DNA of 64,000 bases from Lewinellaceae bacterium (GTDB taxonomy: Bacteria; Bacteroidota; Bacteroidia; Chitinophagales; Saprospiraceae). The position numbers and the translations under genes are program-made. The stretch is from positions 62,001-126,000 of the forward strand of contig JACJYB010000010.1 of assembly GCA_020636355.1 (NCBI GenBank), in the 5' to 3' direction. Positions 18,158 to 27,838 of this stretch are shown here, one piece after another (position 1 is the stretch's first letter; each line of letters begins with the position of its first letter). The notes beneath the pieces were generated by a model that was not told where the DNA came from, did not search any database, and saw nothing but the letters and a program-made list of their open reading frames with translations.

Positions 18158-21100
18158 ATGAAAAATATTTTGACAGCTTGCCTGCTGGCGGGGGTTGCTG
18201 CATTTGGCAGTGCCCAGACGATGGATGTAAAAGAAGGCAAATCCGATTTGGATTTGTATTTCAAAACGGTCAAATGGCGTTGCATCGGACCATTCCGCGG
18301 AGGTCGCTCGAATGGTTCCACCGGAGTTCCGGGCGATCCTTTGACGTACTACATGGGAACGACCGGCGGAGGTCTCTGGAAAACCGAAGATGCCGGCCAG
18401 TTATGGCAAAATGTCAGCGATGGGTATTTTAAAACCGCATCGGTTGGTGCCGTAGCTGTAGCAGCCAGTAATCCGAATATCGTCTATGTCGGTATGGGTG
18501 AACATGCAGTCCGGGGAGTGATGACTTCGTATGGGGATGGCGTATATAAATCCATCGATGCCGGTAAGACCTGGCAGCATATGGGACTGGAGAAAACCGA
18601 GCACATTGCCCGGGTGCGAATCCATCCTACCAATCCGGACATCGTATATGTGGCTGCCCAGGGCCAGCTGCATGGCAGCAATAAGGATCGCGGGGTTTTC
18701 AAATCAACCGATGGAGGCAAAACCTGGACCAATGTTTTATTTGTAAACGATCAAACCGGCTGCGTTGAATTATCCATGGATGCGCACAACCCGGAAGTTC
18801 TGTATGCAGCCATGTGGGAGCATGAGCGATTGCCCTGGCAAGTGGTTTCCGGTGGCCCCGGCGATGGCTTGTATAAATCAACGGATGGAGGCGCCCATTG
18901 GGATAAAATCCAGGAAGGGCTGCCTAAAGCATTGGGTAAAATGGCTGTGGCGGTAAGTCCTGCTAACTCAAACCGGGTATATGCTGTGATCGAAAGCGAT
19001 ACCGGGGATGACAAAAATGGGGGACTATTTGTATCAACCAACGCCGGCAAAAGCTGGTCCCGGGTTAGTGATGATCACCGGTTGACCCAACGAGCCTGGT
19101 ATTACATTGAAGTATTTCCTGACCCACAGGATGAATATACGGTTTATGTGATGAGTGCTCCGGCGTTGCGATCCATCGATGGAGGAAAGACCTGGGAAAC
19201 GCTCGGAGGAACACACGGTGATTTCCACGACCTGTGGATCAACCCGGATAATCCCAAAAACATGGTCATCTCCAACGATGGAGGAGCTGCCATCTCCTTC
19301 AATCGCGGAGCCTCCTGGTCAACCCAGGACAATATGCCCACCGCGCAATTTTATCGCATCAACACGGACAATCTGTTCCCTTACAACATCTATGGGGGAC
19401 AACAAGACAATACCAGTGTCAAAATAGCCAGCCGGAATTTTGGTTGGGATGGTATCAATCAGCGGGTCTGGAGTTATTCGGCAGGCGGTGAATCAGCGTT
19501 TTTGGCGTTTGATCCCGATGACCCCAAAGCCGTCATGGGTGGCAGCTACCTGGGAAGTATTGAAGTAATCTATCCAGACGCCAATGCCGGCACCAATATC
19601 ATGGCGGCACCAATCCAGTATCTGGGCCGAGAGACCCGCGATATGAAATACCGCTTCAACTGGAACGCGCCGATCATCTGGTCCCAGCATGAACCAAATA
19701 CTTTTTATCACGGGGCACAGATGGTATTGCGAACCAGAGACTTCGGCAAGACCTGGGATGAGGCATCACCCGATCTGACCCGGAATGAAAAAGAAAAACA
19801 AGGTAAGGGCGGAGCTCCTTATACCAATGAGGCGGTAGGTGCCGAGAATTACGGTACGCTAAGTTACATCATGGAATCTCCCCAGGAAGCAGGTGTCATC
19901 TATACCGGCAGTGATGATGGCATGGTCTACCTGACCCGGGATGGGTGTGCTCATTGGCAAAATGTAACGCCCCAGGGACTCAAGGAATGTCTGATCAATG
20001 CCATAGAGGTTTCTCCCCATGATCCTGCCACCGCTTATATTGCTACCACGCGCTATAAACTTAATGATCACACACCGGGTATTTACAAAACAACGAATTA
20101 CGGTAAAACCTGGACCAATATCAGCAGTGGAATTCCTTATGGCGCTTATACCCGGGTGGTGCGCGAAGATCCGGTACGGAAAGATTTGTTGTATGCCGGT
20201 ACGGAAACAGGAATTTACATTTCATGGAATGGTGGGAAAGATTGGAAACCAATGCAGTTAAATTTGCCGGTAACGCCGATTACCGATCTCAAATTCAGTC
20301 ATGGCAACCTGATCGCTGCTACCATGGGACGCTCATTCTGGATCCTTGATGACATGTCTCTTTTCCAACAATACGAAGATCATGCGGATCAAACGTTAAT
20401 CTATCACCCCGCGGATGCTTACCTAACCAATGGTTACAGCCCGTTAAATCAGACTTCTGAAGACTTTACCGGTCTGGACCAATTGGAAGGGATCAACCCA
20501 GCCAACGGTGTGGTTGTCTATTACCAGTTGCCGGAAGACTCGCTGGATATATCCCTCACTTTTAAAGATAAAAACGGGAAAACGATTCATGCTTATACTT
20601 CGGGTTATAAAGGATTCAGGCCATGGGATGGAGGTCCCCGCCCGGATCCAACTCCTACCACTAATAAAGGATTGAACCGGTTTGTGTGGAATATGCGGTA
20701 CCCTACCATGCCCGGGGTGCAGGATGTTTATGTGGAATCAAGCTATGCCGGCCATAAGGCCATCCCTGGATCCTATGAAGTGGAGTTAACGGTCAATGGA
20801 ACAGCATACAAATCCGGGTTTACCATCCTGAAAAATCCCAAATACCCGACAGATAATGCCATGTACATGACTTATGACAGCGTGATGACCTATATGGAAG
20901 GCCAGGTCACGGAAATGCATAACATGATAAATACCTTAAACAATCTGCAGAACCAGCTTTCGGGTGCTATCAAGGATATCCCGGAACGTGCCGATCAAGG
21001 TGCGTTGAAAAAAGAGGGTGAGGACCTGATACAAAAAATAAAAGACTGGGACGAAGCCATGGTCCAGCGCAAATCGAAGGCGTACGATGATGTGGATAAC

Positions 21101-21325
21101 TATGAAAATAAATTTACTGCCAATTATCTTTTTGTACTGAATCATACGGAAAGTGATATTCCAGTCGTCACCCAGCCTGACCGGGATCGCATGCATGAAT
21201 TGGATCTGCAATGGATGGCGTTGAGAAAACAAGGCAATGAACTTCTGGATAAGGAAATTCCGGCGTTTAACCGTAAATTATGGGAAGCTGGCGTGGGCGC
21301 ATTGCGGGCAGATAAGAAAGATTAA
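18158..21325 (+). CDS. exported VPS10/sortilin-like BNR-repeat protein 1
   Basis: 1055 residues from ATG 18158, chosen because MKNILTACLLAGVAAFGSAQ is a clear Sec signal; the frame opens 20 codons earlier at 18098. The body is a large sortilin-type beta-propeller with many Asp-box motifs (SxDxGKTW: SIDAGKTWQ, STDGGKTWT, STNAGKSWS, SIDGGKTWE, TTNYGKTWT), often annotated as glycosyl hydrolase of the VPS10 type. A second beta domain and a C-terminal helical hairpin (about 920-1040) follow. Members are periplasmic or surface proteins, often annotated as peptidases or glycosidases without proof. The gene directly follows the repeat array. A paralogue lies on the minus strand at 34681-37779. Confidence 0.85.
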   Translation: MKNILTACLLAGVAAFGSAQTMDVKEGKSDLDLYFKTVKWRCIGPFRGGRSNGSTGVPGDPLTYYMGTTGGGLWKTEDAGQLWQNVSDGYFKTASVGAVAVAASNPNIVYVGMGEHAVRGVMTSYGDGVYKSIDAGKTWQHMGLEKTEHIARVRIHPTNPDIVYVAAQGQLHGSNKDRGVFKSTDGGKTWTNVLFVNDQTGCVELSMDAHNPEVLYAAMWEHERLPWQVVSGGPGDGLYKSTDGGAHWDKIQEGLPKALGKMAVAVSPANSNRVYAVIESDTGDDKNGGLFVSTNAGKSWSRVSDDHRLTQRAWYYIEVFPDPQDEYTVYVMSAPALRSIDGGKTWETLGGTHGDFHDLWINPDNPKNMVISNDGGAAISFNRGASWSTQDNMPTAQFYRINTDNLFPYNIYGGQQDNTSVKIASRNFGWDGINQRVWSYSAGGESAFLAFDPDDPKAVMGGSYLGSIEVIYPDANAGTNIMAAPIQYLGRETRDMKYRFNWNAPIIWSQHEPNTFYHGAQMVLRTRDFGKTWDEASPDLTRNEKEKQGKGGAPYTNEAVGAENYGTLSYIMESPQEAGVIYTGSDDGMVYLTRDGCAHWQNVTPQGLKECLINAIEVSPHDPATAYIATTRYKLNDHTPGIYKTTNYGKTWTNISSGIPYGAYTRVVREDPVRKDLLYAGTETGIYISWNGGKDWKPMQLNLPVTPITDLKFSHGNLIAATMGRSFWILDDMSLFQQYEDHADQTLIYHPADAYLTNGYSPLNQTSEDFTGLDQLEGINPANGVVVYYQLPEDSLDISLTFKDKNGKTIHAYTSGYKGFRPWDGGPRPDPTPTTNKGLNRFVWNMRYPTMPGVQDVYVESSYAGHKAIPGSYEVELTVNGTAYKSGFTILKNPKYPTDNAMYMTYDSVMTYMEGQVTEMHNMINTLNNLQNQLSGAIKDIPERADQGALKKEGEDLIQKIKDWDEAMVQRKSKAYDDVDNYENKFTANYLFVLNHTESDIPVVTQPDRDRMHELDLQWMALRKQGNELLDKEIPAFNRKLWEAGVGALRADKKD

Positions 21326-21440
21326 AATGCCTGTTGCGAATTTTAGTCGCAGGTGACCGGATTTAGCGATGAATTGCCTATGGTTACTGGCGGAGTTTCA
21401 TTGAGGGGGCTTGTGAACATCCTGGTTAAAAAGCTGACCA

Positions 21441-22733
21441 ATGAAAAAAATAATGATTAAACAATTTAAATTATTGGCCGAAAGCAATTTTCTAACTCCG
21501 GGGTTTAAGGATCAATTTCGATTGATCAAAGTCCTTTTATGTGCATCCAAAGCGCTGGCCTGGAGATGCTTTTCTTTCCGGCACAGGACATGGTTCCAAC
21601 TGTTGACTTTTTTTCCAGACAGCAAAACCCCTCTTTATTTTAGAAAAAGAAACAATGGACATAACCCGCTTTTATTACCGATCTATGTATTGTTTATAGG
21701 CATTTTCCTGGCTTCCTCCAACGGCTTTTCACAACCGGTTAATTCCCGGGCCGCTCTCTTTGAATCCGATGAAGTCTTTCAGATTACCCTACGGGGTGAA
21801 ATGAAAGCATTAATGAAAGACAGGTCAGGCGATCCGGTTTATTATCCACTCGAACTCGCCTATACTTTTCAGAATAATCCGGAAACTACCATTCCCGTAG
21901 AAGTGCGTACCAGAGGCCATTTTCGCCGGTTGCGTGAGAATTGTTTTTATCCGCCGCTTTTAATTAATTTCAAAAAGAATGGTCCGCAGGAACATACGCT
22001 ATTTTCGGAGCAAAATAAGTTGAAGCTGGTGATGCCCTGCAAGCAGGATCAATATGTTATTAACGAATGGCTGGCCTATCAAATCTATAACCTGGTCACT
22101 CCGAATAGCTTTCGTGCCCGTCTGGTAAAGGTCCAATTGGAAGATAACGGCAAAAAGTCTAAGGATTCTTTTTATGGTGTTTTGCTTGAAGAGGAAAAAC
22201 AAATGGCCCGGCGCAATGGAATGATCCCGGTTGAAAGGGATCTTCGACCACAGGAGGTCCAGCGTCAACCATTTCTTGAGATGGCATTATTTGAATACCT
22301 GATTGGAAACACCGATTGGTCCATTCAATATTTGCAAAATATCAAGTTGATTGCCAAAGATACGAATGCTGCACCCATAGCCGTTCCATACGATTTTGAT
22401 CATTCCGGTATTGTCAATGCGCCTTACGCGCATCCTGCTCCGGAGCTTAAGATGAACTCCATCAAGCAACGCAGATATCGCGGATATTGCATCCAGGCTA
22501 TGGACGTTTACGCAGAGACAATAGCTCGTTTCCAGGAACTAAAGCCTGCTATTTATGCGATCTATCAGAATAATCCGCTGATTGATGAGAAATATCAGAA
22601 AACAACTATCCGATTCCTGGATGAGTTTTATGAAACCCTGCAAAATCCTCAGAAATTAGAGAAGGATCTGCTGTACCCCTGTGACCCGAACGGAACAGGA
22701 AATGTAGTGATCCAGGGATTAAGAGAGCATTGA
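21441..22733 (+). CDS. exported CotH-like protein
   Basis: 430 residues as opened from ATG 21441. A signal-like hydrophobic stretch (LLLPIYVLFIGIFLASS) begins only near residue 76, so either the N-terminus is unusually long or translation starts at an internal non-ATG codon. The mature part has VEVRTRGHFRRLRENCFYPPLLINF, a KLKLVMPC strand, FLEMALFEYLIGNTDWS and VPYDFDHSG. These recall the CotH kinase-like fold of secreted Bacteroidota proteins: RxRGxxS-like strand, NTDWS, and D-F-D in place of the metal-binding region. The match is from memory and moderate. It is a single gene between the sortilin-like protein and the isomerase-like protein. Confidence 0.5.
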   Translation: MKKIMIKQFKLLAESNFLTPGFKDQFRLIKVLLCASKALAWRCFSFRHRTWFQLLTFFPDSKTPLYFRKRNNGHNPLLLPIYVLFIGIFLASSNGFSQPVNSRAALFESDEVFQITLRGEMKALMKDRSGDPVYYPLELAYTFQNNPETTIPVEVRTRGHFRRLRENCFYPPLLINFKKNGPQEHTLFSEQNKLKLVMPCKQDQYVINEWLAYQIYNLVTPNSFRARLVKVQLEDNGKKSKDSFYGVLLEEEKQMARRNGMIPVERDLRPQEVQRQPFLEMALFEYLIGNTDWSIQYLQNIKLIAKDTNAAPIAVPYDFDHSGIVNAPYAHPAPELKMNSIKQRRYRGYCIQAMDVYAETIARFQELKPAIYAIYQNNPLIDEKYQKTTIRFLDEFYETLQNPQKLEKDLLYPCDPNGTGNVVIQGLREH

Positions 22734-22938
22734 CTGGCTCCATTTGAAAGGTGTCTGATGGACTCAGGCCTACTGGGTTATTAGGAGCGAATATTGTATT
22801 TTGATGTAAAATTCACCGGCAGGCAGCCCCCTGGTACTATCATCATGAAAATGAGAAGGCTATGGGTTGGTTTGTTTAGCTTTGGGTGGAGTTTTCGAAC
22901 GGATGACTTTTATTGAAAGCACTTGAAATAAGCCAATT

Positions 22939-23841
22939 ATGATGATCAACGCTATTACCGGAATGAAACCAATCCGCTTACTGATAATTGCATGTATAGG
23001 TTGGATGGCTTGTGGCAGCCCTTCCGGATCGGAGGAAACCGCTGAAACAGCGGCGACTGTTGAGCCACTTTTTACAGCTCCGCTTGGCATTCAGATGTAT
23101 TCCTACCGAAATTATTATCCGACGGACATGGCGGGAACCCTAGACCGGATCAAGGAATTGGGACTTACCGAAGTCGAAGGAGATGGCGGTAGTATTGCAC
23201 CCGAAGAATTTAAGAAAATGTGTGATGAGCGGGGTATTCGTATTCCGGCAACAGGAGCTGATTTTGGCGAGCTGGAGAACAATCCGATGGCGGTCGTTCA
23301 AAAAGCTCAGGCATTGGGGTCCAAGTTTGTCATGTGTGCCTGGGTGCCCCATAATGGTGATTTTACGCTGGCAGATGCGGAGCATGCGGTTAAGGTATTT
23401 AATGCCTCCGGTAAGGTTTTGCACGACAATGGGCTGACCCTGTGCTATCATGCCCATGGTTACGAATTTCAGCCGTTTGAAAATGGCACGTTGCTCGATT
23501 ACATCATTCAGAACACCGACCCGCAAAATGTTTCATTTGAAATGGATATTTTTTGGGTTCAGTTTGGCGGCGGTGACCCGGTTGCACTGATGCAGAAATA
23601 TGGAGACCGATGGAAGCTGCTTCATCTGAAAGATATGAAGAAAGGTACGGTCAAAGATTTAACCGGAGGAACTTCCGAAGAAAATAACGTTGTGTTGGGC
23701 ACAGGAGAATTGGATATGCCAGGTATTATGAAAGAGGCCAAACGCATCGGAATAGCACATTATTTTATTGAAGATGAAAGCAGTGCTGTACTGGAACAAG
23801 TGCCGCTGAGCATAGCCTATCTCAGAAACTTGTCCGAATGA
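22939..23841 (+). CDS. exported sugar phosphate isomerase/epimerase-like TIM barrel
   Basis: 300 residues; ATGs at 22939, 22942 and 22963 are all possible, and the last gives the tidiest signal, MKPIRLLIIACIGWMACG, with a lipobox-like Cys. The mature protein is a xylose-isomerase-like TIM barrel (AP endonuclease 2 family): LGIQMYSYR at strand 1, LGLTEVEGDGG, LCYHAHGYEF with metal-ligand His residues, VSFEMDIFWVQFGG and LLHLKDMKKG, then YFIEDES. Family members isomerise sugars or inositols with a divalent metal. Exported relatives are common in Bacteroidota glycan degradation. It stands alone; the substrate is unknown. Confidence 0.8.
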   Translation: MMINAITGMKPIRLLIIACIGWMACGSPSGSEETAETAATVEPLFTAPLGIQMYSYRNYYPTDMAGTLDRIKELGLTEVEGDGGSIAPEEFKKMCDERGIRIPATGADFGELENNPMAVVQKAQALGSKFVMCAWVPHNGDFTLADAEHAVKVFNASGKVLHDNGLTLCYHAHGYEFQPFENGTLLDYIIQNTDPQNVSFEMDIFWVQFGGGDPVALMQKYGDRWKLLHLKDMKKGTVKDLTGGTSEENNVVLGTGELDMPGIMKEAKRIGIAHYFIEDESSAVLEQVPLSIAYLRNLSE

Positions 23842-23928
23842 ATTCTATGAGGCTGATCACCACCATCCTGACTTTTTGTCCGGAGGTCCGTAGCCCCGAA
23901 ATCCCATTCAAAAGGCACTGAAACTTCG

Positions 23929-24972
23929 ATGAATTTAAATCTGAAATCGTTATTAAACCAGCTGAATGACCTGGAAGGAGTGGATCCAAAAGCGAAAGCA
24001 GAAATTCTGGATCTGGGTAAAAAACTACAAAAAGATGTGGAAATCCTGGAATTTAAGCTCGATCGAACTGAAAAAGTAAAACAAACCACGGCGATTTTGC
24101 TTGAAGAGACTATTGAAGAATTACAACAAAAAAGTAGAGCTGTCGAAGAAACAAATAAAAAGCTTCTACATTCATTGGAAGAATTAAAGAACACCCAAAA
24201 CCAGCTCATCCAATCCGAAAAAATGGCTGCACTTGGCGAGCTGACAGCAGGAATAGCCCATGAAATTCAGAATCCTTTGAATTTTGTCAATAACTTTTCC
24301 GAGATCAACCAGGAATTGGTATCCGAACTTTTGGAGTTATTGGATCAGCAGGAATGGGAGGAAGTTAAAATAGTGGTTAAAGATATTGCCGAGAATGAAG
24401 ATAAAATCAAGCACCATGGTAAACGGGCTGAAAATATTGTCAAATCCATGTTGCAACACTCCCGTAAAAGTACCGGAGTAGCGGAAGTTTTTGATCTGAA
24501 TCAATTGATTGACGAATATTTCCGTCTTGCTTATCATGGGATGCGTGCCAAAGACAAATCATTCCAGGTTAAGATGCTGATGCACCTGGACGGATCATTA
24601 ACGCCCATAAAGGCAGTGAAACAGGATATTGGCCGGGTTGTCTTAAATCTGATTACCAATGCTTTTCATGCGATCGCTGAGCGGGGTCAATTTAACAAGG
24701 ATCATTATGAACCTCAAGTTGAAGTTAGAACCAAGGATCAGGGGGACCAGGTAAAAGTTGAGGTGACCGATAATGGATCCGGAATGAGCGACCAAATAAT
24801 TGATAAAATCTTTCAACCTTTTTACACGACAAAGCCAGCTGGTCAGGGCACCGGTCTCGGTCTTTCCATAAGTCATGATATTATTAAAGCTCATGGCGGA
24901 ACGATCGAAGTAAAAAGCCAGGATGGGCTGGGTACGACATTTACATTCATAATTCCCAAAAATCAAAAATAA
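23929..24972 (+). CDS. soluble sensor histidine kinase
   Basis: 347 residues without a transmembrane helix. A long coiled coil (about 25-95) leads into the dimerisation/phosphoacceptor helix ELTAGIAHEIQNPLNFV with His 111. The ATPase domain shows the N box (LNLITNAFHAI), G1 box (DNGSGM), F box (IFQPFYTTK) and G2 box (GTGLGLSIS). It autophosphorylates and passes phosphate to a receiver, most likely the one 6 bases downstream. With no sensor domain of its own, it probably receives input by protein contact; FIST proteins are candidates but lie 8 kb away. It is the first gene of a three-gene signalling operon. Confidence 0.9.
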   Translation: MNLNLKSLLNQLNDLEGVDPKAKAEILDLGKKLQKDVEILEFKLDRTEKVKQTTAILLEETIEELQQKSRAVEETNKKLLHSLEELKNTQNQLIQSEKMAALGELTAGIAHEIQNPLNFVNNFSEINQELVSELLELLDQQEWEEVKIVVKDIAENEDKIKHHGKRAENIVKSMLQHSRKSTGVAEVFDLNQLIDEYFRLAYHGMRAKDKSFQVKMLMHLDGSLTPIKAVKQDIGRVVLNLITNAFHAIAERGQFNKDHYEPQVEVRTKDQGDQVKVEVTDNGSGMSDQIIDKIFQPFYTTKPAGQGTGLGLSISHDIIKAHGGTIEVKSQDGLGTTFTFIIPKNQK

Positions 24973-24978
24973 TCAATC

Positions 24979-25350
24979 ATGAAAGTCCTGGTTGTAGACG
25001 ATGAACGTGATGTACAGGTTTTATTTGAACAAAGATTTCGAAAAGAAATCAGGAACGACGAAATTAGTTTTGCATTTGCATTTTCCGGGGAGGAGGCTCT
25101 GGAATATTTAAGCGAACATGGTCATGAAGCTGTATTGATTTTATCCGATATCAATATGCCGGGTATCAGCGGTCTTGAATTATTGCGACGTATCAAACAG
25201 CAATTTATGGCACCTCCGCCGGTGGTTATGATGATTACCGCTTATGGAGATGATGAAAATTACCAATCAGCTATGCGCCTGGGCGCGGATGATTTTCTGA
25301 CCAAGCCATTGGATTTTAGTATTCTAAAAGAAAAACTAAAGGAGATCTGA
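24979..25350 (+). CDS. single-domain response regulator
   Basis: 123 residues, a lone receiver: acidic pair DDE at 7-9, phosphoacceptor Asp 57 in LILSDINMPG, the Thr/Ala switch region MMITAYGDD and the conserved Lys in FLTKPLD. No output domain follows. It sits 6 bases after the kinase stop and 2 bases before a receiver-cyclase gene, so it may act as a phosphate relay or sink between kinase and cyclase. Confidence 0.9.
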   Translation: MKVLVVDDERDVQVLFEQRFRKEIRNDEISFAFAFSGEEALEYLSEHGHEAVLILSDINMPGISGLELLRRIKQQFMAPPPVVMMITAYGDDENYQSAMRLGADDFLTKPLDFSILKEKLKEI

Positions 25351-25352
25351 AT

Positions 25353-26393
25353 ATGGTTAAGATATTAGTGGTCGATGATGAAGCGGATCTGGAGGTTTTG
25401 ATCAAACAGAAATTCCGCAAAAAAATACGAGAAAATGCCTATGATTTCGTGTTTGCCATGAATGGTCTTCAGGCACTTGCCCAATTGGAAGAACACGATG
25501 ACATAGATCTGGTTTTAAGTGATATTAACATGCCGGAAATGGACGGCCTGACTTTGCTATCCAAACTGGCAGAAAAACACAGTTTATTAAAATCGGTTAT
25601 TGTATCCGCGTACGGTGACATGGAAAACATACGTACCGCCATGAATTTGGGAGCTTTTGATTTTGTTACGAAACCCGTTAATTTTCAGGACCTGGAGGTG
25701 ACCATTGAAAAGACGATCCGGCATGTCGAACAATTGAAAGAAACCATGCGTGCCATCAAGGAAAACAACATCCTTAAAATGTATGTGGACGAGACGGTAC
25801 TCAATTTTATGGGCACCAAGGAATATGAGAAATCATTGTTGGCAAATGAAATTGTAGAGGCTACTGTGGTTTTTATTGATATCTGTAGTTTTACTTCAAT
25901 TAGCGAACATGAGTCACCTGACCGTGTGGTTAAATTATTAAATAATTATTTTGATATCATCGTAAAGGAAATACTGGCACAAGGCGGGCTTATTGATAAA
26001 TTTATCGGAGATGCTGTAATGGCAGTTTTTAAAGATGCTTATCATCTGGATCGGGCAATAGATGCTTCCATTTCCGTTCGGGATAAAATTGAAAAATTGC
26101 CTATTGAGGTGACTGAAATGAATTTTAAACCCCACGTGAGTATAGGAGTTAACTCCGGCGAAATGGTATCCGGTAACATAGGTTCTGCTAGCCTGCGGCG
26201 ATTGGATTATACCGTGATCGGCGATGCGGTCAATACGGCACAACGGCTGCAATCCGCAGCCAATCAGGGTCAGATTATTATCAGTGAACAATCGTATGAA
26301 AAGATCAAAGAGTCCTTTCACTGTGAACGTATCGGGGAAGCCAAATTGAAGAATAAAGGTGAGATGGTCGTTATCTATCAGGTGTTGGAATAA
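25353..26393 (+). CDS. response regulator with class III adenylate cyclase output
   Basis: 346 residues. Receiver (1-120) with Asp 57 in LVLSDINMPEMDG and Lys in FVTKPVN; a helical linker (120-165); then a class III cyclase domain. Metal-binding Asp 176 (FIDICSF) and Asp 220 (FIGDAVMAVF), the purine-reading pair Lys 216 and Thr 287, and transition-state Asn 294 and Arg 298 are all present. Lys/Thr is the class IIIb adenylate-cyclase signature, so the expected product is cAMP made in the cytosol under control of phosphorylation. The end of the operon is here; a 330-base spacer follows. Confidence 0.88.
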   Translation: MVKILVVDDEADLEVLIKQKFRKKIRENAYDFVFAMNGLQALAQLEEHDDIDLVLSDINMPEMDGLTLLSKLAEKHSLLKSVIVSAYGDMENIRTAMNLGAFDFVTKPVNFQDLEVTIEKTIRHVEQLKETMRAIKENNILKMYVDETVLNFMGTKEYEKSLLANEIVEATVVFIDICSFTSISEHESPDRVVKLLNNYFDIIVKEILAQGGLIDKFIGDAVMAVFKDAYHLDRAIDASISVRDKIEKLPIEVTEMNFKPHVSIGVNSGEMVSGNIGSASLRRLDYTVIGDAVNTAQRLQSAANQGQIIISEQSYEKIKESFHCERIGEAKLKNKGEMVVIYQVLE

Positions 26394-26723
26394 GGCGTTT
26401 CGGATCAGGTAAGTATACGAAATAAGCTAAAATAGGATAGCTTTCCAATTCTAATTAATTGAAACACGTTGCATATATCAGGGGTGAGCTAAACGGTATT
26501 ACCTGGTATCAGCATCTATATGGCTTTAATCCATAGAATTATCCTGCAATTTTATTTGGTTAGCTGGATAATAATGTTTATCTTCAAAATGGGTTGCACC
26601 GAAAAACGTCCAGGAGCAAAGCAATTCTTTGTGAAGATACCCGTACACGTATTGAATTTTAATACTTCCTTACTGCTTCAATACGCACTATAATAAATTT
26701 CATTTCAACAAAAAACCAGTATT
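26394..26723. other. intergenic spacer, no gene seen
   Basis: AT-rich, with no open frame of note in either strand, no tRNA and no strong terminator hairpin after the cyclase stop. TAAATTTC near 26694 is a one-mismatch match to the Bacteroidota -7 box for the gene at 26724, without a convincing upstream box. Confidence 0.6.
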
Positions 26724-27512
26724 ATGAAAACGATGTTTACATTGCTTTTGGCATTGGTATTTACCTATTCCAATGCGCAAAACTTGCCGGAGGTATTTTC
26801 CGCCATCAATATTAACCTCAAAGAAGATCACAGTAGTACTGAATTTGCCAACTTCATGGGGCAACTAAATGAAGGAATGCAACATTTTGGCAAAGGGATC
26901 GGAATGTGGGCTTCCTATGGCGACCGTGGTGACCGGAAAGGCAAATTTGCCTACGGTTTTGCCTTTGAATTAAAAGAGAACCGGGATTATTATTTTCCTA
27001 CTGCTGATGCACAAGGTGAAAATGCCTACCCACAAATTACGGCATTGATTGCAGAAATGAATCAGGCAGGTTATTCCACCAATTCGGAGCTATTTGAAGA
27101 GGACGGTGGATATACGGATTACGTCTGTGTCGGCTATGATGCGCTCATTAACCCTAAAATAGGCGGGTTGGTTGGAGTAAGGCCATTCCCGGTAAAAAAA
27201 GGTTCCGAAGAAGCATTTGAAAAATTTGTAGCCAGTGAATTGTATCCGGCATACGATAAAAATATTGACGGGGTACATTTATTTGTGTATAAAGGTGACA
27301 GAGGTCAGGGCAAGGACAGTTATATCGTCTTAATGTCCTTTAAGTCGGTAGAGCTTCGCAATTCATTTTTCCCATCGGAAGGATCCAATGGAACCGATGC
27401 TTTCAGCACAGAATTTTCAAAGGTGCAGGCGGTGATGGAAAAGTTTAATGGATTCGGTGAAAAGACCTATGTCGAAAATCCTTATACAGACTATGTAGGC
27501 ATAAAATTGTGA
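26724..27512 (+). CDS. exported two-fold repeat protein of unknown function
   Basis: 262 residues with a Sec signal (MKTMFTLLLALVFTYSNAQ). The mature part seems to be two copies of one alpha/beta unit: residues 20-130 and 140-262 share GDRGDRKGK/GDRGQGKDS, a Y-x-F-x-FELKxN / VLMSFKSVELRN strand, and a YYFPTADAQGENAY / SFFPSEGSNGTDAF loop. The pattern resembles dimeric alpha-beta (ferredoxin-like) barrels fused in tandem. No catalytic residues are recognisable. It is monocistronic by spacing. Confidence 0.55.
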   Translation: MKTMFTLLLALVFTYSNAQNLPEVFSAININLKEDHSSTEFANFMGQLNEGMQHFGKGIGMWASYGDRGDRKGKFAYGFAFELKENRDYYFPTADAQGENAYPQITALIAEMNQAGYSTNSELFEEDGGYTDYVCVGYDALINPKIGGLVGVRPFPVKKGSEEAFEKFVASELYPAYDKNIDGVHLFVYKGDRGQGKDSYIVLMSFKSVELRNSFFPSEGSNGTDAFSTEFSKVQAVMEKFNGFGEKTYVENPYTDYVGIKL

Positions 27513-27596
27513 TGCCAGTTGTTCCGGATTCCAAGCCCTTACCATTGTATATAATTTTTGTGTACGGCCTGTCAGCTGGGTAAATTATGAAGCCCA

Positions 27597-27636
27597 AAGG
27601 TTGCCGTTAGGTGCTCTGCGCACTGGCGGCAATCTT
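27597..27636 (+). terminator. possible terminator hairpin
   Basis: AAGGTTGCCG and CGGCAATCTT pair over ten positions with one G-T wobble around a 20-base loop, about 85 bases after the stop at 27512. Only three T follow, so termination would be weak. Apart from this hairpin, a GGAGGT/ACCTCC hairpin near 27703-27720 and the promoter at 27780, I see nothing in the 326-base spacer 27513-27838. Confidence 0.35.
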
Positions 27637-27779
27637 TGCATTCAAGAGGGTAATGTTTCGATATCTGTTTAATTGGTCTGTGTCTCTCGATAGGGGCAGC
27701 TGATGGAGGTTAGACTACCTCCAAACAAGGAAACCAAAGGCAAGAAGGCCTGGATCAGGCCATCTCATGACTTAAATTA

Positions 27780-27811
27780 CTTGATCTTGAGCTTAGCGTG
27801 CCGTACTTTTG
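27780..27811 (+). promoter_or_regulatory. candidate promoter of the acyl-CoA synthetase gene
   Basis: CTTG at 27780-27783 and TACTTTTG at 27804-27811, spaced by 20 bases. The second box is a perfect TAnnTTTG and the first has three of four bases of the -33 box. Transcription would begin near 27818, giving a leader of about 20 bases to the ATG at 27839. Confidence 0.55.
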
Positions 27812-27838
27812 CGCCGAAATCAAACTGCATTACTCAAA

